Source: Diphasiastrum complanatum
Lineage: Eukaryota > Streptophyta > Lycopodiopsida > Lycopodiales > Lycopodiaceae
DNA length: 64,000 nucleotides
Direction: 5' to 3'
Assembly: GCA_029204225.1 (NCBI GenBank)
Contig: CM055097.1
Location: 70,744,252-70,808,251 of the forward strand
Numbering within the stretch: position 1 is the first letter of the stretch; each line of letters opens with the position of its first letter. The notes beneath the pieces are model-generated. The model searched no databases. It was not told the DNA's origin and worked only from the letters and a program-made list of their open reading frames with translations. Below, piece after piece: positions 55,711-64,000 of this stretch. The position numbers and the translations under genes are program-made.

Positions 55711-56597
55711 CATCTCCTTCTATGGGAGCTCAGTTTCAGCAGGGGAGAAATCCATCAGAGTGCATAGCAACTATTATGAATATGCAAAGATAGATAGAGT
55801 AGGGTCAGCGCTGGAGAACCAGCTATCTATGGTGGAAATCTCCGTAGGATTACTTGTTTTTACAGTGTAATTTGGATAAGCTTTCTAGGCCAGGTCCAGC
55901 GCTGCCAATCAGGGTTTCAACTTCAATTTTGGAGTGGAAATTCCGGATTTTGGAGCGTTTTCAAGTCAGGAAGTTTGATGCAGACCAGCGCTGTCAGAGC
56001 AGCCTCCTTAAGTTTTGAATGGAAATCAGTGACAAATTAAGCAAGATTTGAAGTGGATTTCTATAGCAGGTTTAGCGCTGTACAGTAGGGGACAAATTTC
56101 AGAATTTATCCCTGTATTTCAAAGGTTTTTCAGGAGTCTGAGTTTCAGACTTGCTTACTACAGACCAACGATCTACAGGCTGAGGTCAAATCAGAGATTC
56201 AAGCAGATTTTTGAGCTGTAAATTGGACAAATCGGGCCAGACAGGTTGCTGTCCAACCAGCGAGGGCAGGGACATAAAAAATTCCGGATTTCTTTTTGCA
56301 AATTTTCGGTTTTTACTCGGTTTGTTGGAGCCCCACACCTGAAATCAGATCAGTCAGCTACTCAACTCAAGAACCGGGAAATTTGGCACTGTTTTGAAGC
56401 TTCAAACTGGGATTTTCCGGGACAGCAGGTCTGAAATCTTGGGTAAAAGAGCTGAGAGGGTTCCTCTTCGTATTTTTCTTTGGAAGTACAGTCCTCAGAA
56501 ACAACTAAGTCATTTTTCCCTTCTTTGTACAGTTGTAAATTAGTCTTTCTGATTTTTTTTAATCAGAAGTTAAGGTACCTCTCTTTCAATTCTGAAA
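55711..56597 (+). other. Gypsy leader, no gene
   Basis: The untranslated leader contains a loosely repeated word ('cagcgctg' and relatives near 55808, 55898, 55990 and 56085). It ends with 'gtacagttgtaaattagtct' and the gag start. Confidence 0.55.
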
Positions 56598-57980
56598 ATG
56601 ACCACTCCTCAGGGACTTGATCAACCTCCGGAGAGAGGCATCGATGAGCTTGAAACAGAAGCCTTGGCCTACAGTAAAGGGAAAGAACCAATGGAAATGA
56701 AAGAACAGGAACAGTTCGCCGAAGAACTCGACGAACTGGTTACCAAGGAGCAGTTTCTCCATTTGGTAACAGAAGTGGACAAACTGACGTTGGCATTAGC
56801 CAATTTCAAGTCCAGTGTGGATGACTCGTTCGCTGAACTCAAACACTTGATTTTGAGTTCCGCGAAAGGAAGCCTTCCCTCCACTTCTAAGTTGTCCCCT
56901 TCTCCACTTCCATCAGTTTCGGGTGAGACTTTACGGTCTCACCCCAGTGTCTTTAAAGATTTAAAGCCTCCTACTTTTATTGGGGAAGAGAAGTATAGAA
57001 ATGCAGATATTCTACAAACCTTCCTCAGCAAATGGAAGAACATTCATGCTCTTAAACAGACCCCTGACCATTTGCAAGCAGTTGAGGCTAGTCTTTCCTT
57101 AGGGCCCATGGCCTATAAGTGGTGGTTAAATCTCCAGGAGACTGGGCAGACTCCCCGGTCATGGAAAGCTTTTGAAGAAGCTTTCCTAAGAGAATTCCTA
57201 CCAGAAAATGAACTTGATAGAGCCTGGGAAGCCTGGGAAAGAACAGTAATGGACAAGTCCCTAATCCAGTATATCTCGCAGTACCGAGAAGCAATTTTAA
57301 AGATTAAAAATATGGATGATTATCAGAAAATCAAAGGGTTTGTCCGAGGCCTCAAAGATGAATGTAAAGTAGAGGTCCAGAGAAACTCGCCTACTACCCT
57401 TGAGCAAGCTCTCAAATATGCTCAAATCTATGATGATTCAGTGGGTAGGAAGAGGGCGAGACAACAGCCCCTTTCTGAACAGCCTCCTCAAAAAGACTTT
57501 CAATTTAAAAAGAAATTTCTAAAAAGAAAGAAAGAAGAAAAATTTAAAAGTGAAGCTCCTCAAAAACGCCCTTCACTCATATAGCCCTTAAAACCAAATG
57601 ATTTTGAGAAAGCCAAACAAGAACGTTTGTGCTTTGTGTGTATGGGCAAGGGACACACAGTCAGACAGTGTCCCAAGGGGCCTTTCACTAAAAATGATAA
57701 AAAAGATAAGAAACAAGTTCATCTTGTTCAGACTGTAAGTTTCCCCAGTGACTCGGCAGCTTCCGAGATCAAAGTGTATCATGAAGATCATGAACATTGT
57801 TGCCAACTGACCTCTGCAATGCTAGCGAGACCCTTCAGCTTTGGGCCGCATGACCTAGTACGTATGCATGGGAAAGTTGGTAACCAGTCAGTAAGAGTTA
57901 TGGTTGATGATGGGGCAACCCATAATTTCATCAACTACACCTTGGTTAAAAAGCTTAAACTACCAGAAGTACCTAGTTAG
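56598..57980 (+). pseudogene. Gypsy gag and protease
   Basis: Gag is open for 328 codons (56598-57584), with PPTFIGEEKYRNADILQTFL, MAYKWWLNLQETGQTPRSW, FEEAFLREFLPENELDRAW and IKGFVRGLKDECKVEV of the retrotransposon gag domain. After one TAG at 57582-57584 the same frame continues with the zinc knuckle CFVCMGKGHTVRQC. The protease region follows, reading VMVDDGATHNFINYTLVKKL, where DSG is replaced by DDG. A stop follows at 57978. The chromodomain-less type cannot be judged because the integrase C-terminus is missing. Confidence 0.88.
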
Positions 57981-58116
57981 CATAGGTACATAGTTTCATT
58001 AGCTAAGGGTGAAGATAAAAAAATATGGGAAACTATGGTAAGTAATTTGAATCTTGGTATTTAGGGGTACCAAGATGAAATAAACTTTCAGATAATGCAC
58101 CTGGATCGCATAGACA
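57981..58116 (+). pseudogene. Gypsy protease C-terminal part
   Basis: In the gag-protease frame the sequence continues as HRYIVSLAKGEDKKIWETM and later [13 protein letters not shown], interrupted by TAG codons. The latter phrase is the usual D-(I/V)-(I/V)-L-G-x-x-W-L motif at the end of retroviral-type proteases. Confidence 0.75.
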
Positions 58117-59292
58117 TTGTTCTCGGGAGAGATTGGCTCTACCCTCCACATAAACTATCAGGAGAACACCCTCAGCTTTCAGCATAAAGGCCGAGAGATC
58201 CAGTTGCATGGGGAACATGATGTTCCCAACAGTCCTATGGTCTGCAGTTCAGAGCTCTGTCAGCTAATCGGAGATGAAGACCATCAGGTATTCTTATGTG
58301 ACTTTCAGTTTATTCCTGAAGTTTCTATTTCCAGTTCTATACAGCAGAAAATCAGTAAATTAGAAACTTTATTGTCTAAATTTGAAGATGTTTTTCCTGA
58401 AGATTTGCCACATGGTTTACCACCTAGCGAAGAGGTAGATCATGTAATAAACCTAGTATCAGGTATAGCACCTGTTTCTAAACCTCCGTATCGGGTCAGC
58501 CGAACAGAGGATGAAGAAATAACTAGGCAGTTAACACAATATCTTGGGAGAGGCCAAATTCAGACCAGTAGTTCACCATTGGTGAAAAAGAAAGAGGGGT
58601 CTATGCGTCTTTGCGTAGATTACAGAGCCCTCAATAAAGTCACAATAAAGAATAAATATCCTATGCCTCGGGCAGATGAGTTGTTTGATCAACTCGACGG
58701 GGCTAAATTTTTCAGTAAAATAGACCTCAGATCGGGATATCATCAAGTCCGTATAAAATCGAAAGATGTCTCGAAAACAGCTTTTAGGACTCGTCATGGT
58801 CATTATGAGTTTAAGGTGATGCCATTTGGCCTCACAAATGCTCCAGCTACCTTTATGACCTTGATGAACAGTGTTCTCAGACCATACTTGGGTAAGTTTG
58901 TAGTCGTATTTTTAGATGACATCCTCGTCTACAGCAAAACGAGGAAGGAGCATCTAAAACACCTCAGAAAGGTGTTTCGACTGCTTAGAAAGCATAAGCT
59001 TTATGCTAAACAATCCAAGTGTGATTTCTTCGTTGAAGAAGTAGCATATTTGGGTTATATTATCTCGTCAGATGGGATTAAGATGGACCTAAATAAGGTT
59101 AAAGCCATACTCAGTTGGCTGAGACCTCAGAATATTTTAGAACTTCAGATCTTTCTTGGTTTGGCGGGATATTACAGACGATTTGTCAAGGAATATGCTC
59201 AGATAGCAGTTCCCATGACAAATCTTCTTAAGGGGAAGGGAAAGGAGTTCATTTGGGAGTCCGCACAGCAGGAGAGCTTTGATGCTCTCAAA
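58117..59292 (+). pseudogene. Gypsy reverse transcriptase, cut before RNase H
   Basis: The reading contains [82 protein letters not shown] and the catalytic loop [12 protein letters not shown]. It then continues through [20 protein letters not shown] to [10 protein letters not shown]. At 59292 the sequence turns into the opposite strand of the same gene. The open frame continuing to 59892 is an accident of that inversion. The reverse transcriptase domain itself is intact and of good quality, but RNase H and integrase are absent. Confidence 0.92.
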
Positions 59293-60400
59293 AATAGTTA
59301 CAGAATCCAAAACCAGTTCCTGGGGCTGGTGCCAGTTCATCCAAGAATACGGCAACTTCCGCTGAGGATGATGATGAGTCCGAGTATACGTCGTCAGAGG
59401 CATTCTGCTAAGGGCATCTGCTATTGTATTGAATTTTCCCCGTCTGTATCTGATAGACATATCAAACTCTTGTATCAACTCTGCCCAACGAGCTTTCCGA
59501 TCTCTAAGCTCAGGTTGATTGCAAAGGTATTTGAGACTTTCATGGTCTGTCAGGACCTCAAAGTTGGCACCATACAAATAATGCCTCCAAGTCTTAAGGG
59601 CATGGACTATAGAAAAAAGTTCCTTTTCATAGGCACTGTACCTAGTCTGAGCTGGCTCGAGATTTTTACTCTCGAACGCAACTGGTCATCCACCCTGAGT
59701 TCGCACAGCACCAACTGCAAAGTCGCTAGCATCTGTTTCGACCACAAATGGGTGATTGGGTCGACGACTTTTAAAACTGGTGTTGTAGCTAAGGCTGTTT
59801 TGAGAGCATCAAAGCTCTCCTGCTGTGTGGAATCCGTAATGAACTCCTTTCTCTTCCCCTTAAGAAAATTTGTCATGGGAACTGCTATCTGAGCATATTC
59901 CTTGACAAATCGTCTGTAATATTCTGCCAAACCAAGAAATATCTGAAGTTCCAAAATATTCTGAGGTCTTAGCCAACTGAGGATGGCTTTAACCTTATTC
60001 GGGTCCATTTTAATCCCATCTGACAAGATACTGACTGGTTACCAACTTTCCCATGCATACGTACTAGGTCATGCGGCCCAAAGCTGAAGGGTCTCGCTAG
60101 CATTGCAGAGGTCAGCTGGCAACAACGTTCATGATCTTCATGATACAAGCTGCCGAGTCACTAGGGAAACTTACAGTCTGAACAAGATGAACTTGTTTCT
60201 TATCTTTTTTATCTTTCTTAGTGAAAGGCCCCTTGGGACACTGTCTGACTGTGTGTCCCTTGCCCATACACACAAAGCACAAAAGTTCCTGTTTGGCTTT
60301 CTCAAAATCTTCTGGTTTTAAGGGTTGTATGAGTGAAGGGCATTTCTGAGGAGCTTCACCTTTAATTTTATCTTCTTTCTTTCTTTTTAAAAATTATGTT
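59293..60400 (-). mobile_element. Gypsy pol and gag pieces in inverted orientation
   Basis: In minus sense, from high to low coordinate: the end of gag with the zinc knuckle (about 60190-60400, CFVCMGKGHTVRQC), a deletion at about 60030, and the end of reverse transcriptase. The last reads [18 protein letters not shown] and continues to [19 protein letters not shown] (60026-59750). RNase H follows ([37 protein letters not shown], 59577-59330). Protease and most of reverse transcriptase are lost. It is a second copy of the family at 56.6-59.3 kb, joined head to head with it. Confidence 0.88.
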
Positions 60401-60641
60401 TTTGATATGCGGGACCTTCTGGTTCTCTGGAAGTAAGCATCCAATGTTTTGTTGTCATCAGGTTCTTCGTCATGCCGAGCAAGAGTCTTTGTCTTCTTGA
60501 TTCTTTTCATGCAGTATTTGCTTCTTGAAGCAAAAGGCCTATTAAACAACGGATGGAGCTTTATGTTCTTCTGCATGCATGAACATACAAGGTCTTCACA
60601 TGAAGTTCATGAAATATAAAACCTTAGCTCTGATACCAAAC
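60401..60641 (-). mobile_element. Short-ORF nonautonomous LTR element, internal part
   Basis: In minus sense, TGGTATCAGAGC (60638-60627) is the primer site. It is followed by a 60-codon frame (60576-60394) reading MQKNIKLHPLFNRPFASRSK and TKTLARHDEEPDDNKTLDAY. The same primer site and protein start occur on the plus strand at 61935-62191 (MQKNIKVHLLFKRPFASRSK). I do not know the protein; it may be a gag start. Confidence 0.65.
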
Positions 60642-61130
60642 TGTGAACTCGATGTGGAGGGTCTCTCCTAAAATCTTAAAGGCCATTTGACCTATTGATT
60701 TATCATTCACATAAAACAAGTCTTGAATCAACTTAAAACTCGAAAAACAATGGATCACATAAATTCATTCACATACAGTGGAAGCACTAAGGGGTCAAGA
60801 TGGGGACAACCCCCCCCCCCAGAAGGATATTTCTTGTTATTATGCAAAATTTAAATATGCAATGGATTCCAATAGGGGTCGCAAAATAGGACCATCAACT
60901 ACTTCCTTTCAATGGTCTTAATTCCATATCTAGCTTATCAGAAACATAGAAATTTCTTCATAAATCTTAATTCTTCCGACATGCAATCATGAAGGATCTT
61001 AGATACTTGACATGCAATCATGATGGATCATAGATTCTTGACATGCAATCATGTTGGATCATAGATTCTTGACATGCAATAATGATGGATCATAGATACT
61101 TGACATGCAATCATGATGGATCCTGTACTG
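60642..61130 (-). mobile_element. LTR with 31-bp internal tandem repeats
   Basis: In minus sense it ends gagttcaca three bases before the primer site. It contains 'cccctcagtgcttcc', 'gaaatatccttc' and an array of about five units of 'gcatgtcaagaatctatgat' with 'ccatcatgatt' (60976-61128). It is inverted relative to the copies at 61447 and 62354. Confidence 0.7.
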
Positions 61131-61174
61131 ACATGCATGGACATTAGGCAATGGAGGGCTAGTTCTGGTGACAA

Positions 61175-61345
61175 GAATGATCTTACCAAAGAGAGACCTC
61201 AGAATATGGATTCAGATCTATAAAGGAAGATAAAGATTGAGTTGATCACTCTTGAAATGATCTATGAGCTTGGCACTTTCCTAAAAGTAAGTCCTAGAGA
61301 AGGAAACCACCAGATCCGAGTAGTGTCTGAAGATGTCCATTAAAA
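61175..61345. other. Spacer at the centre of a large inverted repeat
   Basis: 171 bp of sequence without repeat partners in the window. It separates two inverted arms of about 0.8 kb each. No gene is present. Confidence 0.6.
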
Positions 61346-61446
61346 TTGTCACCAGAACTGGCTCTCCATTGCCTAATGACCATGCATGTTAGTTTAAACA
61401 CTTGCATGCCATGCCCTCCATTGCCTAATGTCCATGCATGTCAGTA

Positions 61447-61931
61447 CATACTATTGCATGTCAAGAATCTATGATCCATCATGATTGCATGTCAAGAATC
61501 TATGATCCAACATGATTGCAGTCAAGAATCTATGATCCATCATGATTGCATGTCAAGTATCTAAGATCCTTCACGATTGCATGTCGGAAGAATTAAGATC
61601 TATGAAGAAATTTCTATGCTTCTGATAAGCTAGATATGAAATTAAGACCATTGAAAGGAAATAAGTTGATGTTCCTATTTTGAGACCCCTATTGGAATCC
61701 ATTGTATATGTAATTGGCTTAGGCCAATTGGTTTTGCATATTAACAAGAAATATCCTTCAAGGGGGGGGGTCCCCATCTTAACCCCTCAGTGCTTCCGCT
61801 ATATGTGAATGAATCTATGTGATCCATTGTTTTTCGAGTTTTAAGTTGATTCAAGACTTGTTTTATGTGAATGATAAATCAATAGGTCAATTGGCCTTTA
61901 AGATTTTAGGAACCTCCACATCGAGTTCACA
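61447..61931 (+). mobile_element. LTR of the short-ORF element (5' copy)
   Basis: It contains about four 31-bp units at 61450-61585 and ends gagttcaca. TGGTATCAGAGC follows at 61935-61946. The left limit is set by where the 3' copy begins to match ('actattgcatgtcaag') and is approximate. Confidence 0.65.
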
Positions 61932-61996
61932 GTTTGGTATCAGAGCTAAGGTTTTATATTTCGTGAACTTCATGTGAAGACCTTGTATGTTCATGC

Positions 61997-62191
61997 ATGC
62001 AGAAGAACATAAAGGTCCATCTGTTGTTTAAGAGGCCTTTTGCTTCAAGAAGCAAGTACTGCATGGAAAGAACCAAAAAGACAAAGACTCTTGCTCGGCA
62101 TGACGAAGAACTGACGACAACGAAACACTGGACGCTTACTTGCGAAGAACCAAAAGGTCCCGCATATAAAAAACATACAACCCGAAACTAG
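61997..62191 (+). CDS. Short protein of the nonautonomous LTR element
   Basis: 64 codons: MQKNIKVHLLFKRPFASRSK, KKTKTLARHDEELTT. It starts 51 bp after the primer site. The first 37 residues match the inverted copy at 60576 closely, and then the frames diverge. It is highly basic. Function is unknown; it could be a remnant of gag. Confidence 0.45.
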   Translation: MQKNIKVHLLFKRPFASRSKYCMERTKKTKTLARHDEELTTTKHWTLTCEEPKGPAYKKHTTRN

Positions 62192-62353
62192 TCACGGCCA
62201 TTAAATCTTTAAAGGCCATACTAGTAAAACAAGGGAAGTTTTTTTCTTTAATCACACCGATTGTCAGTTAGAATCAAAGGATTGCTTTACATGCAGGTCT
62301 AAAAATGCTTTGAAAAACAAAATGAAATAGAATCGTCAATTTAAAAGAGGTAC

Positions 62354-62893
62354 GGACTATTGCATGTCAAGAATCTATGATCCATCATGATTGCATGTCA
62401 AGTATCTATGATCCATCATGATTGCATGTCAAGAATCTATGGTCCAACATGATTGCATGTCAAGAATCTATGATCCATCATGATTGCATGTCAAGTATCT
62501 AAGATCCATCATGATTGCATGTCAAGTATCTATGACCAATCATGATTGCATGTTGAAAGAATTAAGATTTATGAAGAAAATCCTATGCTTCTGATAAGCT
62601 AGATTTGGAATTAAGAACAATGAAAGGAACTAAGTTTATATTCCTATTTTGAGACCCTAATTGGCATAGGCCAATTAGTTTTGCATAATGAAAAGAAATA
62701 TCCTTCGGGGAAGGGTCCCCATCTTGACCCCTCAGTGCTTCCACTGTATGTGAATGAATTTATGTGATTCATTGTTTTCAAGTCTAATTTGATTTCATTT
62801 AAGTTGATTCAAGACTAGCTTTATGTGAATGATAAAATCAAGGAGTCTACTAGCCTTTAAGATTTTAGGAGAGACCTTTCCTTCGAGTTCACA
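62354..62893 (+). mobile_element. LTR of the short-ORF element (3' copy)
   Basis: It follows a purine-rich 'ttaaaagaggtacgg' and matches the 5' copy, with six to seven 31-bp units at 62355-62560. It ends gagttcaca at 62893, directly adjoining a truncated TRIM LTR. Together with 61447-62191 it forms a short LTR element of about 1.45 kb. Confidence 0.65.
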
Positions 62894-63373
62894 TATTTGA
62901 ACCCAGGACCTCCCTCATATTGGATGGGATGCTCTACCACTGAGCTATCCGCCCCGTTTGATAGTTCTCTCCAGAGTCTGGATTGATATTCCAACACCCC
63001 CCCTCAAACCACACTTGGTTGTGGTCCTAGTTGTCACCTGCCCCACAACTTGGGCCTCTTAATTATGGCTTTGACACCATGAACTATTAGGTCTAACTTG
63101 GCTTTAATACCATGTTAGAAATCCATAAATCATAATATGGATGGACAGACTAGGATTCGAACCCAGGACCTTCCTCATACCGGATGGGATGCTCTACCAC
63201 TGAGCTATCCGCCCTATTTGATAGTTCTCTCTAGAGTGTGGATTGATATTCCAACACCCCCCCTCAAGCCACACTTGGTTGGGGTCCTAGTTGTCACCTG
63301 CCCCACAACTTGGGCCACCTAACCATGGCTTTGACAACATGAACTGTTAGGTCTAACTTGGCTCTGATACCAT
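62894..63373 (-). mobile_element. TRIM (miniature LTR element) with tRNA-like sequence in its LTR
   Basis: In minus sense the complete LTR is 63256-63113 (144 bp, TGTTGGAATATC to TTTCTAACA). It is followed by a primer site TGGTATTAAAGCC (63112-63100), an internal stretch of about 100 bp without coding capacity, a polypurine tract (ggtttgaggggggg, 63010-62997) and a second, truncated LTR (62996-62894). A second internal stretch with primer site and polypurine tract lies to the right (63257-63373). The order is therefore internal, LTR, internal, partial LTR, typical of tandem TRIM arrays. Both LTRs contain the same tRNA-related sequence. Confidence 0.78.
63143..63214 (-). tRNA. tRNA-like sequence inside the TRIM LTR (probably not a functional gene)
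   Basis: In minus sense GGGCGGATAGCTCAGTGGTA opens the acceptor stem and D arm. TGGGTTCGAATCC is the T arm with the B-box core GGTTCGAATCC. The 3' TCTGTCC pairs with the 5' GGGCGGA using two G-T wobbles. The T stem CTGGG/CCTAG pairs with one wobble. The anticodon arm is short of one base (TCCCAT against ATGAGGA), so the anticodon cannot be assigned. A partial second copy is at 62898-62954. The A and B boxes could still promote RNA polymerase III transcription. Confidence 0.6.
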
Positions 63374-63393
63374 GTTAGACCTAACAGTTCATG
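63338..63393. repeat. 20-bp perfect inverted repeat, 16-bp spacer
   Basis: CATGAACTGTTAGGTCTAAC is followed 16 bp later by its exact reverse complement. The spacer contains the minus-strand primer site. The right arm coincides with the expected LTR start and leads straight into Copia coding sequence. Confidence 0.9.
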
Positions 63394-64000
63394 GACAAAC
63401 GCAAGTCAAAAGGAAAGGGAAAGCCTTCTTCCAAGGATGAGCAAAAGCCCATTGGAGGTCAAAATATCAACACTCAAAAGAAGAAAGGGAAGTGTCATTA
63501 TTGCAAGAAGTATTGCCATTTCATCAAGGATTATAAGAAGAAGCCTGCGAAAGAGGAGAGTAAAGGAATTGATACTAGTGCTTCACTTGCTACTTTGGAG
63601 CAAGAGTTTGAAGCTAGTGGTGATATCTTCAACCAAGACTATGCTTTTGTGTCTAATATTGCTTCTACTAGTACTTCTACATCTATGAGGAATTCAGGTT
63701 CTATTTTGCAAGTTACTGATTTTCAGCCCATTGAATGGGTGATTGATAGTGGTGCTACTCGTCATATGACTTTTCGCAAAGAAGCATTTACTAAATTAGT
63801 GAAAGTGCAAAATGGAAGCAAGGTACAATGTGCGGATAATGCATCTTATTTAGTTCATGGAATTGGAATTGTAGCCATCATTCTGCCTAATGGTGAAGAA
63901 AAGTACATTAAGAATGTGCTTTATGTTCCGGGAATTAAGAAGAATCTTCGTTCGGTTTCAACTATGTTGAAGCAATGACTAGTTGTTGAGTTCAAAGAAG
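63391..64000 (+). pseudogene. Copia gag C-terminus and protease, continues past the window
   Basis: A Lys-rich stretch (MDKRKSKGKGKPSSKDEQKP) precedes a damaged zinc knuckle, CHYCKKYCHFIKDY, whose last Cys is Tyr. EWVIDSGATRHMTFRKEAFT has an intact DSG protease triplet, and VLYVPGIKKNLRSVSTMLKQ follows before a TGA at 63976-63978. The 5' part of gag is missing and the TRIM abuts it. The element probably continues to the right. Confidence 0.87.

Noticed and set aside
59293-59892. Apparent C-terminal extension of the Gypsy reverse transcriptase frame
   Set aside because: This stretch is the antisense of an inverted RNase H copy, so its openness is accidental.
60976-61130. Regular 31-bp repeats considered as a CRISPR array
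   Set aside because: Units are directly adjacent without unique spacers, lie inside an LTR and belong to a plant genome.
63143-63214. tRNA-like sequence considered as a functional tRNA gene
   Set aside because: The anticodon stem lacks a base and a partial copy occurs in the neighbouring LTR, so it is better explained as part of the retroelement.

Overview
This is a window of a land-plant nuclear genome. Two host genes support that: a BZR1/BES1-type transcription factor and the first exon of a 2-on-2 (truncated) hemoglobin. GT-AG introns and plant-type LTR retrotransposons of the Copia and Gypsy superfamilies agree. Long (GA)n arrays, a Helitron of the type with a cysteine-rich N-terminus, and a BZR domain most like the one attached to beta-amylases make a non-seed vascular plant such as a fern my best guess, but I cannot prove the lineage. 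More than half of the window is decayed mobile DNA. Frameshifts and stops are frequent, and several look like single lost bases in short homopolymers, so some may be assembly errors.

Layout. 1-8.5 kb: decayed Copia pol pieces, a Helitron N-terminal remnant, and a minus-strand Copia 3' end with an intact-looking LTR. 8.5-20.3 kb: three plus-strand Copia elements (LTR, primer site, gag, protease, integrase), one nested in another, plus a CACTA transposase fragment and a minus-strand LTR carrying a long (GA)n array. 20.3-26.9 kb: an unfamiliar multi-gene cassette. 27-29.5 kb: no recognisable gene. 29.5-32.1 kb: the BZR1-type gene (minus) and its repetitive leader and promoter. 33.9-46 kb: a MITE, Copia LTR and pol pieces, a MULE transposase, and another Copia element. 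44.9-51.2 kb: a Ty3-type element with a long LTR, cut by another Copia element. 51.9-52.7 kb: promoter and exon 1 of the hemoglobin gene. 53-64 kb: Gypsy pieces in both orientations, a large inverted repeat, a miniature LTR element (TRIM) whose LTR carries a tRNA-like sequence, and the start of one more Copia element.

The most unusual region is 20.3-26.9 kb. A plus-strand gene encodes a protein that starts exactly like histone H3 (MARTKQTAR) and continues through a divergent H3 histone fold. It then runs through a basic/proline linker into a Ulp1-type (C48) cysteine protease domain spread over three exons. It is divergently paired with an acidic protein gene, and the start points of the two genes are flanked by inverted copies of the same promoter sequence. 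It converges on a third, multi-exon gene that I do not recognise. I read this as a decayed mobile element or a degenerated gene cluster built around a histone-protease fusion; I know of no described family with this combination.

The host genes are probably regulated independently. The transposon sequences are almost all inactivated by stops, frameshifts, lost catalytic residues or deletions.
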